Source of the DNA: JAVBKV01 sp031553885
GTDB lineage: Bacteria; Bacteroidota; Bacteroidia; Bacteroidales; Azobacteroidaceae
Direction of reading: 5' to 3'
Assembly (NCBI GenBank): GCA_031553885.1
Contig: JAVBKV010000018.1
Location: 39,656 to 103,655, forward strand
Length of the DNA stretch: 64,000 bases
The notes beneath the pieces were generated by a model. The model had not been told where the DNA came from. It ran no database searches and saw nothing but the letters and a program-made list of their open reading frames with translations. Every line of letters starts with the position of its first letter. The stretch's first letter is position 1. The position numbers and the translations under genes were made by a program. Below, piece by piece: positions 19,301 through 28,506 of the stretch.

Positions 19301-19552
19301 GGATTGGGGATCCGGCGACCAATGAAAGTTCCATAATCCATTCAGGGATTTCAGCCAGGGAGAACGATCATAACCCGATTCTGCAGCTTCTTTCAGATTC
19401 GGGGCCGGCCAGAAGGTGGTCCGAGCAGGAAGTTTATTTACTCCCGTAATTTCAGGATTTTGGATTTCATCCGGAATCTGAGCAAGGCTAACAAGTGATT
19501 GAAAAAGGAAACAAAGCAAGACCGGGTATTTCATTCTATTTTTGTAATTCAT
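16370..19552 (-). CDS. glycoside hydrolase family 2 beta-galactosidase, exported
   Basis: Up to 1060 aa, full GH2/LacZ layout: jelly-roll sugar-binding domain (to about 245), immunoglobulin-like domain, TIM barrel (360-640) and the C-terminal small-chain domains. Catalytic acid/base E492 in SLGNEAGYG and nucleophile E574 in LLNEYCHTMGN; the RGVNRHEF and NVESHG motifs are intact. A signal peptide ending in LAQ places it in the periplasm or at the cell surface, unlike cytoplasmic LacZ. Two starts are possible: 19552, or Met7 at 19534, which follows the preceding gene's stop as TAG-A-ATG and gives a cleaner signal peptide. The preceding lipoprotein gene overlaps or abuts it, so they are co-transcribed. 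No SusC/SusD pair is nearby. Confidence 0.9.
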   Translation of the reverse strand: MNYKNRMKYPVLLCFLFQSLVSLAQIPDEIQNPEITGVNKLPARTTFWPAPNLKEAAESGYDRSPWLKSLNGLWNFHWSPDPQSRPVDFYKPEYDHTNWATIEVPSTMERQGFGTPIYTNSTYPFKANPPFVMSEPDKRYTTYKERNPVGSYCRTFTVPDSWSGKRIILYLAGSSSGTFVWVNGKKVGYSEDSRLPAEFDITEYINKKDNFLAIEVYKYTDGSYLEDQDYWRLSGIFRDVFIRAVPPATLWDVYAQPVVDVDKKQGNIQLHYTPANFTGKQKKGLALAFSVTDPSGKEVLPARSFSLDPFAASWGEACKLPPVELGNVELWYDDKPFQYTVSLELKDGKKTIEAYQLPVAFRKIEMKGNSIVLNGKKFKIRGVNRHEFSPDQGWAITEQSMIRDLELMKQAHVNFVRNSHYPNDPRWYALCDRYGIMVMDEANVESHGLSYHRKVLPGDQPVWAKACVDRMKRMVIRSRQHPSVLLWSLGNEAGYGNTFLEMREATHACDPELRLIQYADMNRAADFDSQTYPTVEWLKQHLQGKATRKGERGESTNEEQHGKYPTGKPFLLNEYCHTMGNSLGNFIDYWDLFYQNDMLVGGFTWDWVDQSFRKNPKNPEEGYFYGGDFGDFPTDKNFCMNGLVTSERNPYPHYYELQKVHQPVAFRLLNTRPLTVEVANRLLATYLNEYDWSYEITEEGNVIASGVLDALPVAPFQTGKIIVPGIFNPGKECFLTIRLTLKNNCLWADKGSVFAWEQFPLSEKQTCETDLLSAVSYPLYKEETPEYFRFKGAHFALDIDRSSGLITSYSVQEQEIITDPVCFNFWRALTDNDQGWKVNQKLKAWKEEGENYRVVRANLQSMGPDKAVFRSEYRFEGTKTTAVILYHIYPDGSVLVDLDMNIPEGNPNIPRVGLQFGLNNKLQEINWYGRGPQENYLDRKTGAAVGTYSSTVKNWITPYVRPQENANRTDIRWIRFSGHDHRVTFTGIDGLLAASAWPYTQETLEKTAHDFELKDHTSTVVNIDCDQMGVGGDNSWGLPVLGNYQLKPGKYHYKFMIQAR

Positions 19553-20630
19553 TTATATTCTCTTCCACACCCCATTGAAGATCGAGTACCCGGCTGTTTT
19601 GTATTCGTTTTTCCAGCACTTCGGTGTATTTGTCAACGTGTTCGATCTCATTGGCGTTATCTTTTGCATCCGTTTGCAGGTAATATTCTTTCGCTTTTTT
19701 AACCCAAGTGAGTGCTGTATCCAGATCATCCTGCATTTCATTCGCCACCGCCATATTTACCGACATCCGGGCCTTATCCAGGGGTTTCTCTTTTTTATCA
19801 TACTCGCTCAGCCAGATATCCTCCGCCTTCGACCATTTATTGCTCTTGAAGTAACTTGTTGCTTCTTTCATCCTTGAACTATAACCGGCATACACGATCC
19901 GGTCGGCTGTTTTCCAGGTCGGAGTCAACAGGATTGCCGTTTTATCTCCCAATTTGTAAGCAACCTTAAAGATCATTGATTGCAGTAATCTTCTTATCAC
20001 TTCCGATTCTTTCAAATCAGAATAAGCGCTGGTTTTAGTAAAAGTACTGTCCTTCAGGGAGAATGAAGACAAGGGAGATTCTTTATCTTTGACATAAATA
20101 CTGATGGAAATAACTCCGGTAACCCGGATATCAGTAAACAAATAAGAATTTGATAAGTACATGTCGTCGCTGAGAGGGATTCCATCCTGAACTGTATTAA
20201 ACAACAACTGGTCGACGGAAATAATCGCATCCATTCCGGTTTCCCTGAGAAATTGCTCCCTGAAATCCTTAGAAAGGCGCCCCTTCGCTAACCATTGATT
20301 ATCTGACCGGAGGGAACTCCTGTAAATCGCAACTTGGGAAAAGAAATCCGAATCCTCCAATCGTTCTGAAATAGATTCCACACTCACCCAGGGAATAGAG
20401 TCCAAACTAGGATACATACCCTCTGTTTTTTTTCCATTATAGGAACTTTCCAGACCGACTGAATCCGGCTGGACAACAGCATTATTAACCACCACTACCT
20501 TTGTGGCATCAATGGGAAATGTTACTGAAGCCGGCTCTTGTACTTCTATAGTCAGGCGATGTACACCACTGCAAGAAGCAAACAAAACCACAGAAGAAAC
20601 GATCAAAAACTTATCGATAATCTTTTTCAT
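19536..20630 (-). CDS. DUF6340-like lipoprotein
   Basis: 364 aa. Lipobox VLFASC with acylated Cys20. An N-terminal strand-rich part (RLTIEVQEPASVTFP, KVVVVNNA) is followed by a mixed domain and a helical, TPR-like segment (about 245-345: MKEATSYFKSNKWSKAEDIWLSEYD and following). This layout fits DUF6340, a Bacteroidota lipoprotein family of unknown role. Its stop lies inside or 1 nt before the start of the beta-galactosidase gene. A TAGTTTTG box (minus strand, 20665-20672) lies 35 bp upstream of the ATG. Confidence 0.65.
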   Translation of the reverse strand: MKKIIDKFLIVSSVVLFASCSGVHRLTIEVQEPASVTFPIDATKVVVVNNAVVQPDSVGLESSYNGKKTEGMYPSLDSIPWVSVESISERLEDSDFFSQVAIYRSSLRSDNQWLAKGRLSKDFREQFLRETGMDAIISVDQLLFNTVQDGIPLSDDMYLSNSYLFTDIRVTGVISISIYVKDKESPLSSFSLKDSTFTKTSAYSDLKESEVIRRLLQSMIFKVAYKLGDKTAILLTPTWKTADRIVYAGYSSRMKEATSYFKSNKWSKAEDIWLSEYDKKEKPLDKARMSVNMAVANEMQDDLDTALTWVKKAKEYYLQTDAKDNANEIEHVDKYTEVLEKRIQNSRVLDLQWGVEENINELQK

Positions 20631-20701
20631 AACGTTAAGTACTTCATTATTTAATTAACAAATACAAAACTATCGGCTTCACAAGTCCTGAGACATACTT
20701 C

Positions 20702-23317
20702 CTACATCAGCGCGGCAATGCTTTCCTGTAATGATTTTATTTTACTTTCCGCATCTGCTTGTTTCTTCTTTTCCATTTCGATGACTTTGGCCGGAGCTTT
20801 GGAAGCAAAACTTTCATTACTTAATTTATTAAGTACAGATTCGAGAAAACCCTGCTGATAAATCAATTCTTCATTCAGTTTGGCCAATTCTTCTTCCACA
20901 TTGATCATCTGTCCGACCGGAACAGCATATTCCGTCGTTTTTACCAAGAAAGAAATGGCCCCGGAGGCTTTTTCCTTAACCGGATCGATGGAAGCCAGGT
21001 TACACATTTTAAGTATTACCGGATTGTAGAAAGCGTTGTGTTCACCCAATACCTGTAATTCCAGGCTGTCTTTGTTTGGAATGTTTTTTTGTGTACGGAT
21101 CGTACGGACATTGGAAGCGATTTCTTTCACGACTTCCAGTCCATCCAGCAAATCCGTATCGTATTGTTTTACTTCAGGCATTGCAACCATCATAATACTT
21201 TCTCCCGGTTGACGCTCGCACAGGGCCTGCCATAGTTCTTCCGTAATAAAAGGCATAAAAGGATGAAGCAGACGCAGGAGGGAATCAAAGAAGCCCAGCA
21301 CTTCGTCATACGTCTTCCGGTCGATCGGTTGCTGATAACCGGGTTTGATCATTTCCAGGTACCAGGAAGAAAATTCATCCCAGAATAGCTTATAAACAGC
21401 CATCAACGCCTCAGACAACCGGTATTTATCGAACAGATCGTTCATTTCCTCGATGGTCCGGCTCAATTTAGATTCAAACCAACGGCTGGCGATTGCCGAG
21501 GATTCCGGTTGTCCGATGTCAGCCACTTCCCAGCCTCTGACAAGGCGGAAAGCATTCCATATCTTGTTATTGAAATTACGTCCCTGTACACAAAGTTCAT
21601 TGTCGAACGGCAAATCGTTTCCCGCCGGAGAAGTCAGCAACATACCCAGGCGCACACCATCCGCGCCGTATTCGGCGATCAGGTCCAGGGGATCGGGAGA
21701 GTTTCCGAGTGATTTTGACATTTTTCTACCCAGTTTATCACGAACGATTCCTGTCAGGTAAACGTTTTTAAACGGATAATTGTTTCTGTATTCGTATCCC
21801 GCAATGATCATCCGGGCCACCCAGAAGAAGAGAATCTCCGGAGCTGTCACCAGGTCGTCGGTCGGGTAATAATATTGAATGTCTTTGTTGTCCGGATCAT
21901 TGATTCCGTCAAACACAGAAATCGGCCATAACCAACTGGAGAACCAGGTATCCAGGCAATCTTCATCCTGACGGAGGTCAGACAATTGCAGGGCGTTGTT
22001 TCCTGTTTTCTCGCGGGCCAGTTCCAGGGCTTTTTCTTCCGTTTCCGCAACCACATAGCCACCCTGAGGCAGGAAATAAGCCGGAATCCGGTGTCCCCAC
22101 CACAACTGACGGGAAATACACCAGTCTTTCACATTTTCCATCCAGTGACGGTACGTATTCTTAAATTTTGCCGGATGCAACTGAATGGTATCGCTCATAA
22201 CCGCTTCCAATGCCGGTTTGGCCAGTTGTTCCATTTTCAGGAACCATTGCATGGAAAGTTTCGGTTCAATGGGGACATCGGTTCTTTCCGAAAATCCGAC
22301 TTTATTGGTGTAGGCTTCCACTTTTTCCATGAGTCCGGCCGCTTCCAGGTCTTTTTCAATCTGCTTACGTACTTCGAAGCGGTCCATTCCGGCGTATTGC
22401 AATCCATGGGCATTGAGCGTACCGTCGTCATTGAAAATATCGATAGATTCGAGGTTATATTTTTCACCCAGCATGTAGTCATTGACATCGTGGGCAGGAG
22501 TTACTTTCAGACAACCGGTTCCGAATTCGATGTCCACATAGTCGTCTTCGATAATGGGAACTTCCCGGTTAGCCATCGGAACAATCACCTTTTTACCCTT
22601 CAAATGGGTATTTTTCGGATCGTTGGGGTTGATACAAACAGCAGTATCTCCCAGAATGGTTTCCGGACGGGTAGTGGCAATCACAGCATATCCACTTTCA
22701 CCCACCACTTTATAACGCAGGTAATACAACTTACCCTGTTGCTCTTTGTAGTTGACTTCTTCATCGGAAAGGGCAGTTTTGGCAGCCGGATCCCAGTTGA
22801 CCATGCGCACGCCACGATATATCAGTCCTTTGTTATAGAGGTCGACAAAGACTCTAAGCACACTTTCCGAACGTTTTTCATCCATCGTAAAACAAGTACG
22901 ATCCCAATCGCAGGAAGCACCGAGTTTTTTCAATTGTTCAAGGATGATTCCGCCGTGTTTGTGGGTCCATTCCCAGGCATGTTCCAGGAATTGTTCGCGG
23001 GTCAGATCTGTTTTTTTGATTCCTTCTGCAGCTAACTTGGCAACCACTTTGGCTTCGGTAGCAATCGACGCATGGTCGGTTCCCGGCACCCAGCAGGCAT
23101 TCTTTCCCATCATGCGCGCCCGACGGACCAGGATGTCCTGGATCGTATTGTTGAGCATGTGTCCCATGTGCAGAACACCTGTTACATTAGGGGGAGGAAT
23201 GACGATCGTGTAAGGCTCACGTGCATCGGGTTCGGAATGAAAAAATCTGTTTTCCAGCCAGTACTGGTACCATTTGTTTTCTACCTCGGAAGGGTTGTAT
23301 TTAGTTGCGATCTCCAT
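20702..23317 (-). CDS. valS: valine--tRNA ligase
   Basis: 871 aa, normal length for class Ia ValRS. HIGH motif as HMGH (50-53) after PPPNVTG, the editing (CP1) domain with ATTRPETILGDTAV, the KMSKS motif within GRKMSKSLGN (near residue 530), the anticodon-binding helical domain, and the C-terminal coiled coil (last 65 residues, ending in the KSLQESIAALM helix). It charges tRNA-Val in the cytoplasm. A TATTTTTG box at 23347-23354 on the minus strand, 30 bp before the ATG, is the likely promoter element. It lies between the polysaccharide locus and the DUF6340/beta-galactosidase genes and has no functional tie with either. Confidence 0.97.
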   Translation of the reverse strand: MEIATKYNPSEVENKWYQYWLENRFFHSEPDAREPYTIVIPPPNVTGVLHMGHMLNNTIQDILVRRARMMGKNACWVPGTDHASIATEAKVVAKLAAEGIKKTDLTREQFLEHAWEWTHKHGGIILEQLKKLGASCDWDRTCFTMDEKRSESVLRVFVDLYNKGLIYRGVRMVNWDPAAKTALSDEEVNYKEQQGKLYYLRYKVVGESGYAVIATTRPETILGDTAVCINPNDPKNTHLKGKKVIVPMANREVPIIEDDYVDIEFGTGCLKVTPAHDVNDYMLGEKYNLESIDIFNDDGTLNAHGLQYAGMDRFEVRKQIEKDLEAAGLMEKVEAYTNKVGFSERTDVPIEPKLSMQWFLKMEQLAKPALEAVMSDTIQLHPAKFKNTYRHWMENVKDWCISRQLWWGHRIPAYFLPQGGYVVAETEEKALELAREKTGNNALQLSDLRQDEDCLDTWFSSWLWPISVFDGINDPDNKDIQYYYPTDDLVTAPEILFFWVARMIIAGYEYRNNYPFKNVYLTGIVRDKLGRKMSKSLGNSPDPLDLIAEYGADGVRLGMLLTSPAGNDLPFDNELCVQGRNFNNKIWNAFRLVRGWEVADIGQPESSAIASRWFESKLSRTIEEMNDLFDKYRLSEALMAVYKLFWDEFSSWYLEMIKPGYQQPIDRKTYDEVLGFFDSLLRLLHPFMPFITEELWQALCERQPGESIMMVAMPEVKQYDTDLLDGLEVVKEIASNVRTIRTQKNIPNKDSLELQVLGEHNAFYNPVILKMCNLASIDPVKEKASGAISFLVKTTEYAVPVGQMINVEEELAKLNEELIYQQGFLESVLNKLSNESFASKAPAKVIEMEKKKQADAESKIKSLQESIAALM

Positions 23318-23346
23318 TGTTTTGAAAAAAATTGAGTATTAAATTG

Positions 23347-23354
23347 CAAAAATA
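23347..23354 (-). promoter_or_regulatory. -7 box upstream of valS
   Basis: TATTTTTG on the minus strand, matching TAnnTTTG, 30 bp before the valS start. No TTTG is present at the usual upstream distance, so only the -7 half is supported. Confidence 0.4.
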
Positions 23355-23403
23355 CATCAATTTCCCGGATCGCATCTAATAATTCCTTATGATTTTACAG
23401 GTT

Positions 23404-24765
23404 TCAACGTTCCCAAATGCCGGTTGCCTTATTAAAAAGCAATTTATGCAATTGTATCGGCGCCCATACTGATCGGATAGCAGCAAAGAAAATCATGGCA
23501 CAGGCAATTCCGGGAACTCCGATTGCTTTCCCGAACAGAATAGCCAACGGAATATACAAGGCTGCTTCAAAAATAGAAAATAAGAACTGTAGTTTAATTT
23601 TCCCGATACCATTTAAGATAAAAATATGAATGGAAACCCACATGTAAAGGATGAAATAGATACATACAGAAACAGACAACGAAAAAGGGATCTGTACCTT
23701 TTTTCCGGACCACAAGTAAATAGCCGTTGGAGAAACGGTTAGCATTACTACAGCAACAAAAACAAAAAAGGCAAACAGTTTATAAATCTTCTTCAGAGTG
23801 CGTTGCATCCACACATGATCCTTCCGGGCGTATGCATCTGTATAAGCAGACCACAAGGGAACAATAATAATCATTAGAAAAGAAAGTGGAAAGCCAAAGT
23901 ACCGGCACGCAAGATCGTACTCCGTTACACTTTCGGAGCCAAACAACCGGGTGATAATAATATTTGCGGATTGAAGCATTACCAGTGCAGCTACTTGTGC
24001 TACGAAGAATTTTAAACCCAGATTCAATATATCTTTGACAAGCTTTTTCTGAAACAACCGGACAGAAGGCCTGAATATTTTATATTCATGATTGTAATAC
24101 CAGAAAGAAGAACACAGCAAAATCAACACGGGAACAGTACCTAACACTATCGCCAGGTAAAGCAATGAACCGGAAGTTGTTTTTGCCAGTATAAATATGC
24201 ATATAAGAATCAATAGTTGACCTAACATATCGAAAAAAGCAGGTTTTGCCGGTTTTTGATCAGCCACCAGTACCGTATTGATAGTCATTAATACAAACCG
24301 GATACAAAAAGAAGTAAACACGATAAAAACCACCAGAGACAGTTCATTGGCCATATTGGCAGGAGCCTTTAAAATAGAGCTCCAATCAAGGAAAAAATTA
24401 GTGCACAGGCATAAAACCCAGACCAGGATGAATACGATCCCCAAACTGACATAAGTAGTACTCACATAAGCCCTTGCTTTAACATAATCTCCCACTGCCT
24501 TGGCTTCCGTAAACCGATTCCGCAATCCATTTCCAAATCCAATATCAAAAAACGTAATCCATCCCACCAGGGAAGTTATTGTGAGCCAGATTCCGTTTTG
24601 GGCCTTACCTATATAATTAAGTGTAAGAGGAACAAGTATTAATCCTATTAGAATAGAGACTCCCCTGACTCCGAAAGAAGCAATTACATTTTTTACTACA
24701 TTAGCGCTCCTCTCGTTTGAGAGATTTATATATTTCCTCAGGGAAGTATTTATTCTGTTTAACAT
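23404..24765 (-). CDS. Wzx-type polysaccharide flippase
   Basis: 453 aa, strongly hydrophobic with about 12 membrane helices and the general look of the MATE/polysaccharide transporter (Wzx) group: an N-terminal ASFGVRGVSILIGLILVPL helix, GFGNGLRNRF loop and RYFGFPLSFLMIIIVPLW. Wzx proteins flip undecaprenyl-linked repeat units to the periplasm. It closes the minus-strand polysaccharide locus, whose Wzy, Wzz and Wza partners are present upstream, so the pathway is Wzx/Wzy-dependent. 85 bp separate it from the Wzi gene. Confidence 0.85.
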   Translation of the reverse strand: MLNRINTSLRKYINLSNERSANVVKNVIASFGVRGVSILIGLILVPLTLNYIGKAQNGIWLTITSLVGWITFFDIGFGNGLRNRFTEAKAVGDYVKARAYVSTTYVSLGIVFILVWVLCLCTNFFLDWSSILKAPANMANELSLVVFIVFTSFCIRFVLMTINTVLVADQKPAKPAFFDMLGQLLILICIFILAKTTSGSLLYLAIVLGTVPVLILLCSSFWYYNHEYKIFRPSVRLFQKKLVKDILNLGLKFFVAQVAALVMLQSANIIITRLFGSESVTEYDLACRYFGFPLSFLMIIIVPLWSAYTDAYARKDHVWMQRTLKKIYKLFAFFVFVAVVMLTVSPTAIYLWSGKKVQIPFSLSVSVCIYFILYMWVSIHIFILNGIGKIKLQFLFSIFEAALYIPLAILFGKAIGVPGIACAMIFFAAIRSVWAPIQLHKLLFNKATGIWER

Positions 24766-24850
24766 TAATATTATTTTAGATAAAAAATAAGAATAACAAA
24801 GTTCTCAAAAGAATTAATTACCAGCTTTTTAAATTTAAATATACATGGAT

Positions 24851-26320
24851 CTAAAAAAATATCAACCCGGATTTACTGATTTTAAGCGCCATTCCCAGAT
24901 TATCTCCATAAAGTGATCCTGAGTCAAAAGCCGTTTGCAGTGTGAATTTCCAACCTTTCCATTGAGAAGGAAGATAACCACACTCCAATAAAAACGAGAA
25001 ATCATCCTTTTTATTTTGGAAAGGGTATTCCATTCTTCCCCAGGCCTCCATTCCGCTGGCAAGCACCCGGTAGGAAAGAGCATCGGTAATTTCTCCTTCG
25101 GCTCCCAGGTGAATGGCTTTCACCCGGTTATTCTGAAAGTAAATCCGACCGTCTTTGCTGTATTCGGGGGAAGTCATCAACGCATTTCCCAACGTACGCC
25201 CCCAATGCGACCAGCCGCTGGGATAACCGCCATTGTTGTAATAATCATCATTCCCCCCTCCCCGGGCTCCGTCTTTATTATACTGCAAAAAATGCATCGG
25301 ACCGCTCTGATCCGTCGTATTGAGGTATTCCAGCACCACTTTTTTTAAGAAATTCTGATTTTTCAGCGAACATTCCACTCCCCAGATTCCATCCCGCCAA
25401 TTCGCATATTCCATTCCGGAAGCATCATCGAAATAATGTTGCTTATAAGCTCCTATTTCAAAGGACTTATTCCTGTACCCTACTTTCACATTATAAGTTC
25501 CCTGATGATTGCCCAGTACATTGACCTGCTCTCCCAATGAAGCGTCCTCTCCTCCTCCTTCTCCCAAAACGACCCGGATAAAATCCCGGAACGAATGAGG
25601 CAGGCTTCCCATATCTTCTACGGTAGTCCATCCTCCCCACTGGACAGCATGCTCAAGCCCCAACGTCAGCAAAAAAGGAAATTGGTGTTTGGGATCCTGG
25701 AGCTGTAAAAAAAGAGATTTGTGATGCCATAAAACGTCAATCGTATAATCTCCTCCGGGATATACGGTCCGTGTAGTATAACCATTATCTGTTGATCTTC
25801 CGACAGCAAAATCTCCCCGCACCTGTAGAATCCCTTTGGTATAGGGGATCGCTGTAAATTCAGGAATACTCAGGTTAATTTCGGGGATTGGACGTGCGTT
25901 GGGAGAATAGTTAAAATCACCGAGACTCAGGTTTTTATCCAGCATCGAATTGTAATATTCCTTGGAACCAACCGTAAGAGAAACAGATTTATACGTCAAC
26001 GATGCATAGAGTTGCTGGATAAAAAAAGAAGAAGAATGCCGGGTTGCTGCTTCAACATCGGCTTCCGATTGCAAGAGAAAATCTTTGTGAAAACGATGAT
26101 TCCAACGCACATCAGCTCTACCATAGGCATTCCCGGACTGAAGAGGCACTGTCCCGTACGTATTATTGACCATCCAAAAGGGAGTAATATCCTGAGAGGA
26201 TACTGACCCGAAGGCATCCAGGCGGTAGGAAAGACTATCCTGGGCTGTAATAACGAAACAGTACAATAAAAAAATAACAGTGAAACGGATTCTTTTAATT
26301 GCCAGGTATGGGAAAAACAT
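24851..26320 (-). CDS. Wzi-like capsule assembly outer-membrane protein
   Basis: 489 aa. Signal peptide ending in FVITAQ, then a beta-barrel with the N-terminal motif DITPFWMVNNTYGTVP, typical of the Bacteroidota 'capsule assembly Wzi family'. Other family features are KEYYNSMLDKNLSLGDFNYSPNARPIPE and the strongly amphipathic strands to the final Phe-Phe. Wzi is an 18-stranded barrel in the outer membrane that helps attach capsule to the cell surface. Its presence shows that the locus makes a surface-attached polymer (capsule or large O-chain). A TACTTTTG box (minus strand, 26365-26372) lies 45 bp upstream. Confidence 0.85.
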   Translation of the reverse strand: MFFPYLAIKRIRFTVIFLLYCFVITAQDSLSYRLDAFGSVSSQDITPFWMVNNTYGTVPLQSGNAYGRADVRWNHRFHKDFLLQSEADVEAATRHSSSFFIQQLYASLTYKSVSLTVGSKEYYNSMLDKNLSLGDFNYSPNARPIPEINLSIPEFTAIPYTKGILQVRGDFAVGRSTDNGYTTRTVYPGGDYTIDVLWHHKSLFLQLQDPKHQFPFLLTLGLEHAVQWGGWTTVEDMGSLPHSFRDFIRVVLGEGGGEDASLGEQVNVLGNHQGTYNVKVGYRNKSFEIGAYKQHYFDDASGMEYANWRDGIWGVECSLKNQNFLKKVVLEYLNTTDQSGPMHFLQYNKDGARGGGNDDYYNNGGYPSGWSHWGRTLGNALMTSPEYSKDGRIYFQNNRVKAIHLGAEGEITDALSYRVLASGMEAWGRMEYPFQNKKDDFSFLLECGYLPSQWKGWKFTLQTAFDSGSLYGDNLGMALKISKSGLIFF

Positions 26321-26364
26321 CTTTATTCATCGGATTAGGTTCAACCATTTTTTATTCTCCGGAA

Positions 26365-26415
26365 CAAAAGTACAAAACATATTTCATGTCGTTATCAATT
26401 TATAAGTTATCTTTG
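26365..26415. promoter_or_regulatory. divergent pair of -7 boxes between the Wzi and fucosyltransferase-like genes
   Basis: TACTTTTG on the minus strand (26365-26372) faces the Wzi gene, and TATCTTTG on the plus strand (26408-26415) faces the gene starting at 26452. Both fit TAnnTTTG, but neither has a good TTTG partner at about 20 nt. Confidence 0.4.
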
Positions 26416-26451
26416 TATCTTTATTAATCGAACGGACTGAAATAATCATCT

Positions 26452-27450
26452 ATGGAATTGGTTGAAAAATTGAAATGTTTCCTCCGGACAAATCCCTTTT
26501 ACAAAAAATACTGTCAAACGCATGTAAACGATTTTCGCTACGGAATCCGCAACAGGAAATATTATTCAGCACTATATTCCTGGAAAAAAGACAAAGAAGT
26601 AGAAGGGCATACGGTATATTTCATTATCGATCCCCAGATATCGCATCCCGGACTTGCCGACCGATTCAAAGCAATTGTAGGGACCTATTACATTGCCAAG
26701 CAAAATGGTTTTGACTTCAAAATCCTGTTTTCCCATCCTTTCTCATTGAACGACTACCTGAGACCGGCCTCCCGGCAATGGATTGCGACGAAAGAGGAAC
26801 TGAGTTACAGCCGGCGCAACAGCCGGATTATCGCCTACAACGGAGGGGGAAAAGTTCCCAGACTCAACAAATCCGTAAAGCAATACCATGTCTATTGTTA
26901 CATCGGATATGATATTCTTGAAACCAACCGGATCGGGAATTACCAGCAATTATGGGGAAAACTTTTCCGGGAGTTGTTTCGTCCCGCTCCTGTGTTGGAA
27001 AAAGCCCTGCAGGAGTATAGCGCTATATTACAGGAAAATGAATTCATCGCAGTGCATCTCCGTTTTGTAAATGCCCTGGAACCGTTTGAAGAAAATCAGT
27101 TCAACTTTCTGGATCAGGAACAAAAAGAAGGGCTTGTTCAACGTTGCCTGGAGGCCATCCGTACCATACAGAAACAATACACCGGAAAAAAAGTCGCAGT
27201 TTTTTCCGACAGCGCTGTTTTCCTGAAACGGGTGCGTGAGGAATTACCTGTAACAGTATTGGACGGAGAAATCGGCCATATTTCCTTCAACGCTGCCGAT
27301 CATGTGGTACTGAAAACGTTTATCGATTTTTATATGATGTCCAGGGCTCAACACGTTATTTATATTCTGTCCCCGGAAATGTACCCGACGGTATTTTCTT
27401 ACTATGCAGCTTTAGCCGGAGGTAAAACCTGCCGGAAATATCTTGTATAA
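26452..27450 (+). CDS. fucosyltransferase-like glycosyltransferase
   Basis: 332 aa, soluble. The segment HPGLADRFKAIVGTYYIAKQNG resembles the donor-site start of eukaryotic and NodZ-type fucosyltransferases, and FIAVHLRFVNALEP has the H-x-R pattern of that fold. VAVFSDSAVFLKRV and DFYMMSRAQHVIY are further GT-B-like elements. The identity is a pattern-based inference; the sugar and acceptor are unknown. It is the only gene of the polysaccharide locus on the plus strand, between the Wzi gene and the acyltransferase gene, with its own -7 box at 26408-26415. It ends 18 bp before the convergent acyltransferase gene. Confidence 0.6.
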   Translation: MELVEKLKCFLRTNPFYKKYCQTHVNDFRYGIRNRKYYSALYSWKKDKEVEGHTVYFIIDPQISHPGLADRFKAIVGTYYIAKQNGFDFKILFSHPFSLNDYLRPASRQWIATKEELSYSRRNSRIIAYNGGGKVPRLNKSVKQYHVYCYIGYDILETNRIGNYQQLWGKLFRELFRPAPVLEKALQEYSAILQENEFIAVHLRFVNALEPFEENQFNFLDQEQKEGLVQRCLEAIRTIQKQYTGKKVAVFSDSAVFLKRVREELPVTVLDGEIGHISFNAADHVVLKTFIDFYMMSRAQHVIYILSPEMYPTVFSYYAALAGGKTCRKYLV

Positions 27451-27468
27451 CATAGCTTCGGCTAACTC

Positions 27469-28482
27469 TTATTCTCCTAAAACAAGGGCAGACAAAAGTT
27501 TATTTTTCAGAATAAGCTTTTTCAGAAAAACCGGAATAACCACTCCGCAACCCACAATTAAAAGAACGCTTGCCAGGAATAAAGGCAATGTATCTATTCC
27601 GATAAACTTCATCCATGCAAACTTGAAAGGCGCCATCGAAAAGGTATGAAACAGGTAAATCGCATTGCTCATTATCCCCAATTGAAACAAAACGGCAACC
27701 CATGCACGGGGTTTGTTCATCAGTAGTTTAACGAGTTGAGGGATATACATACAAGCCGGAATCCCCAGAAGCATATTGAATAAATGAAGCATATTTCCTT
27801 CGGCCTGGAACCGGTTAAGAACGATAAAACCGGCAATATGACAAGCAATTAATAAGGGAATCAGTATTTTCTGGTCAATCACCTGTACAAACCGGAACAT
27901 CCAGCAACCAAGCAAAAAGGCCGGTAATGTATTTATTACCTGAGGCAAACAACCCCAATGCGGGAGACTGTTGATATCAATAACAGCATATACCGCCAGG
28001 GAAAGGATACTCAATACTTCCAATCCGTATTTCAGGTACTTGAAGAAACAAGCAACCAGGATAAATATGATAAACAACGTATACATGAACCAAAGAAAAA
28101 ATCCTGCGATGGGCGTATAAAACATCTGAATAAACGCATCGACCGGAACCGGGCTCTCTATCGGAATGAATTGCTGAATCAGCAGTTTAACCGAAATCAA
28201 CAATAAAGATACTACAAAGTAAGGAACCATCAACCTCTTGAACTTCTTCACGATAAACGAAGGAAGAGAAAGTTGCCTGTTGAATCCTTTATAAAAAAGA
28301 AATCCTGACATGCACATGAATACCTGCATGTGAAACGAATAAACAAACCTGACAAGGGATTCATACCACGCAGGAGCCCCTGAAGGGTTGTAGTGTCCCA
28401 ATACCACAAGCAAAATACAAATACCTTTGGTAACGTCTACAAATTCAAGACGTTGCTTGCCTGATGCGGATGGATTATTCAT
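27469..28482 (-). CDS. acyltransferase family 3 (OafA/YrhL-like) membrane protein
   Basis: 337 aa with about ten membrane helices. The first part LEFVDVTKGICILLVVLGHYNP and MQVFMCMSGFLFYKG show the acyltransferase-3 signature, including the conserved His of the V-L-x-H motif. These enzymes move acyl (usually acetyl) groups onto sugars of O-antigen or capsule. It follows three GT4 genes on the same strand (24-bp gap), so it is probably the modifying enzyme of this polysaccharide. Confidence 0.85.
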   Translation of the reverse strand: MNNPSASGKQRLEFVDVTKGICILLVVLGHYNPSGAPAWYESLVRFVYSFHMQVFMCMSGFLFYKGFNRQLSLPSFIVKKFKRLMVPYFVVSLLLISVKLLIQQFIPIESPVPVDAFIQMFYTPIAGFFLWFMYTLFIIFILVACFFKYLKYGLEVLSILSLAVYAVIDINSLPHWGCLPQVINTLPAFLLGCWMFRFVQVIDQKILIPLLIACHIAGFIVLNRFQAEGNMLHLFNMLLGIPACMYIPQLVKLLMNKPRAWVAVLFQLGIMSNAIYLFHTFSMAPFKFAWMKFIGIDTLPLFLASVLLIVGCGVVIPVFLKKLILKNKLLSALVLGE

Positions 28483-28506
28483 AGAATATTCATTAAAAAA
28501 TAAAAA

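Noticed and set aside
21986..23035. 349-aa plus-strand frame opposite valS
   Set aside because: Antisense to a complete and certain valS gene; composition (Phe/His-rich) is that of a shadow frame.
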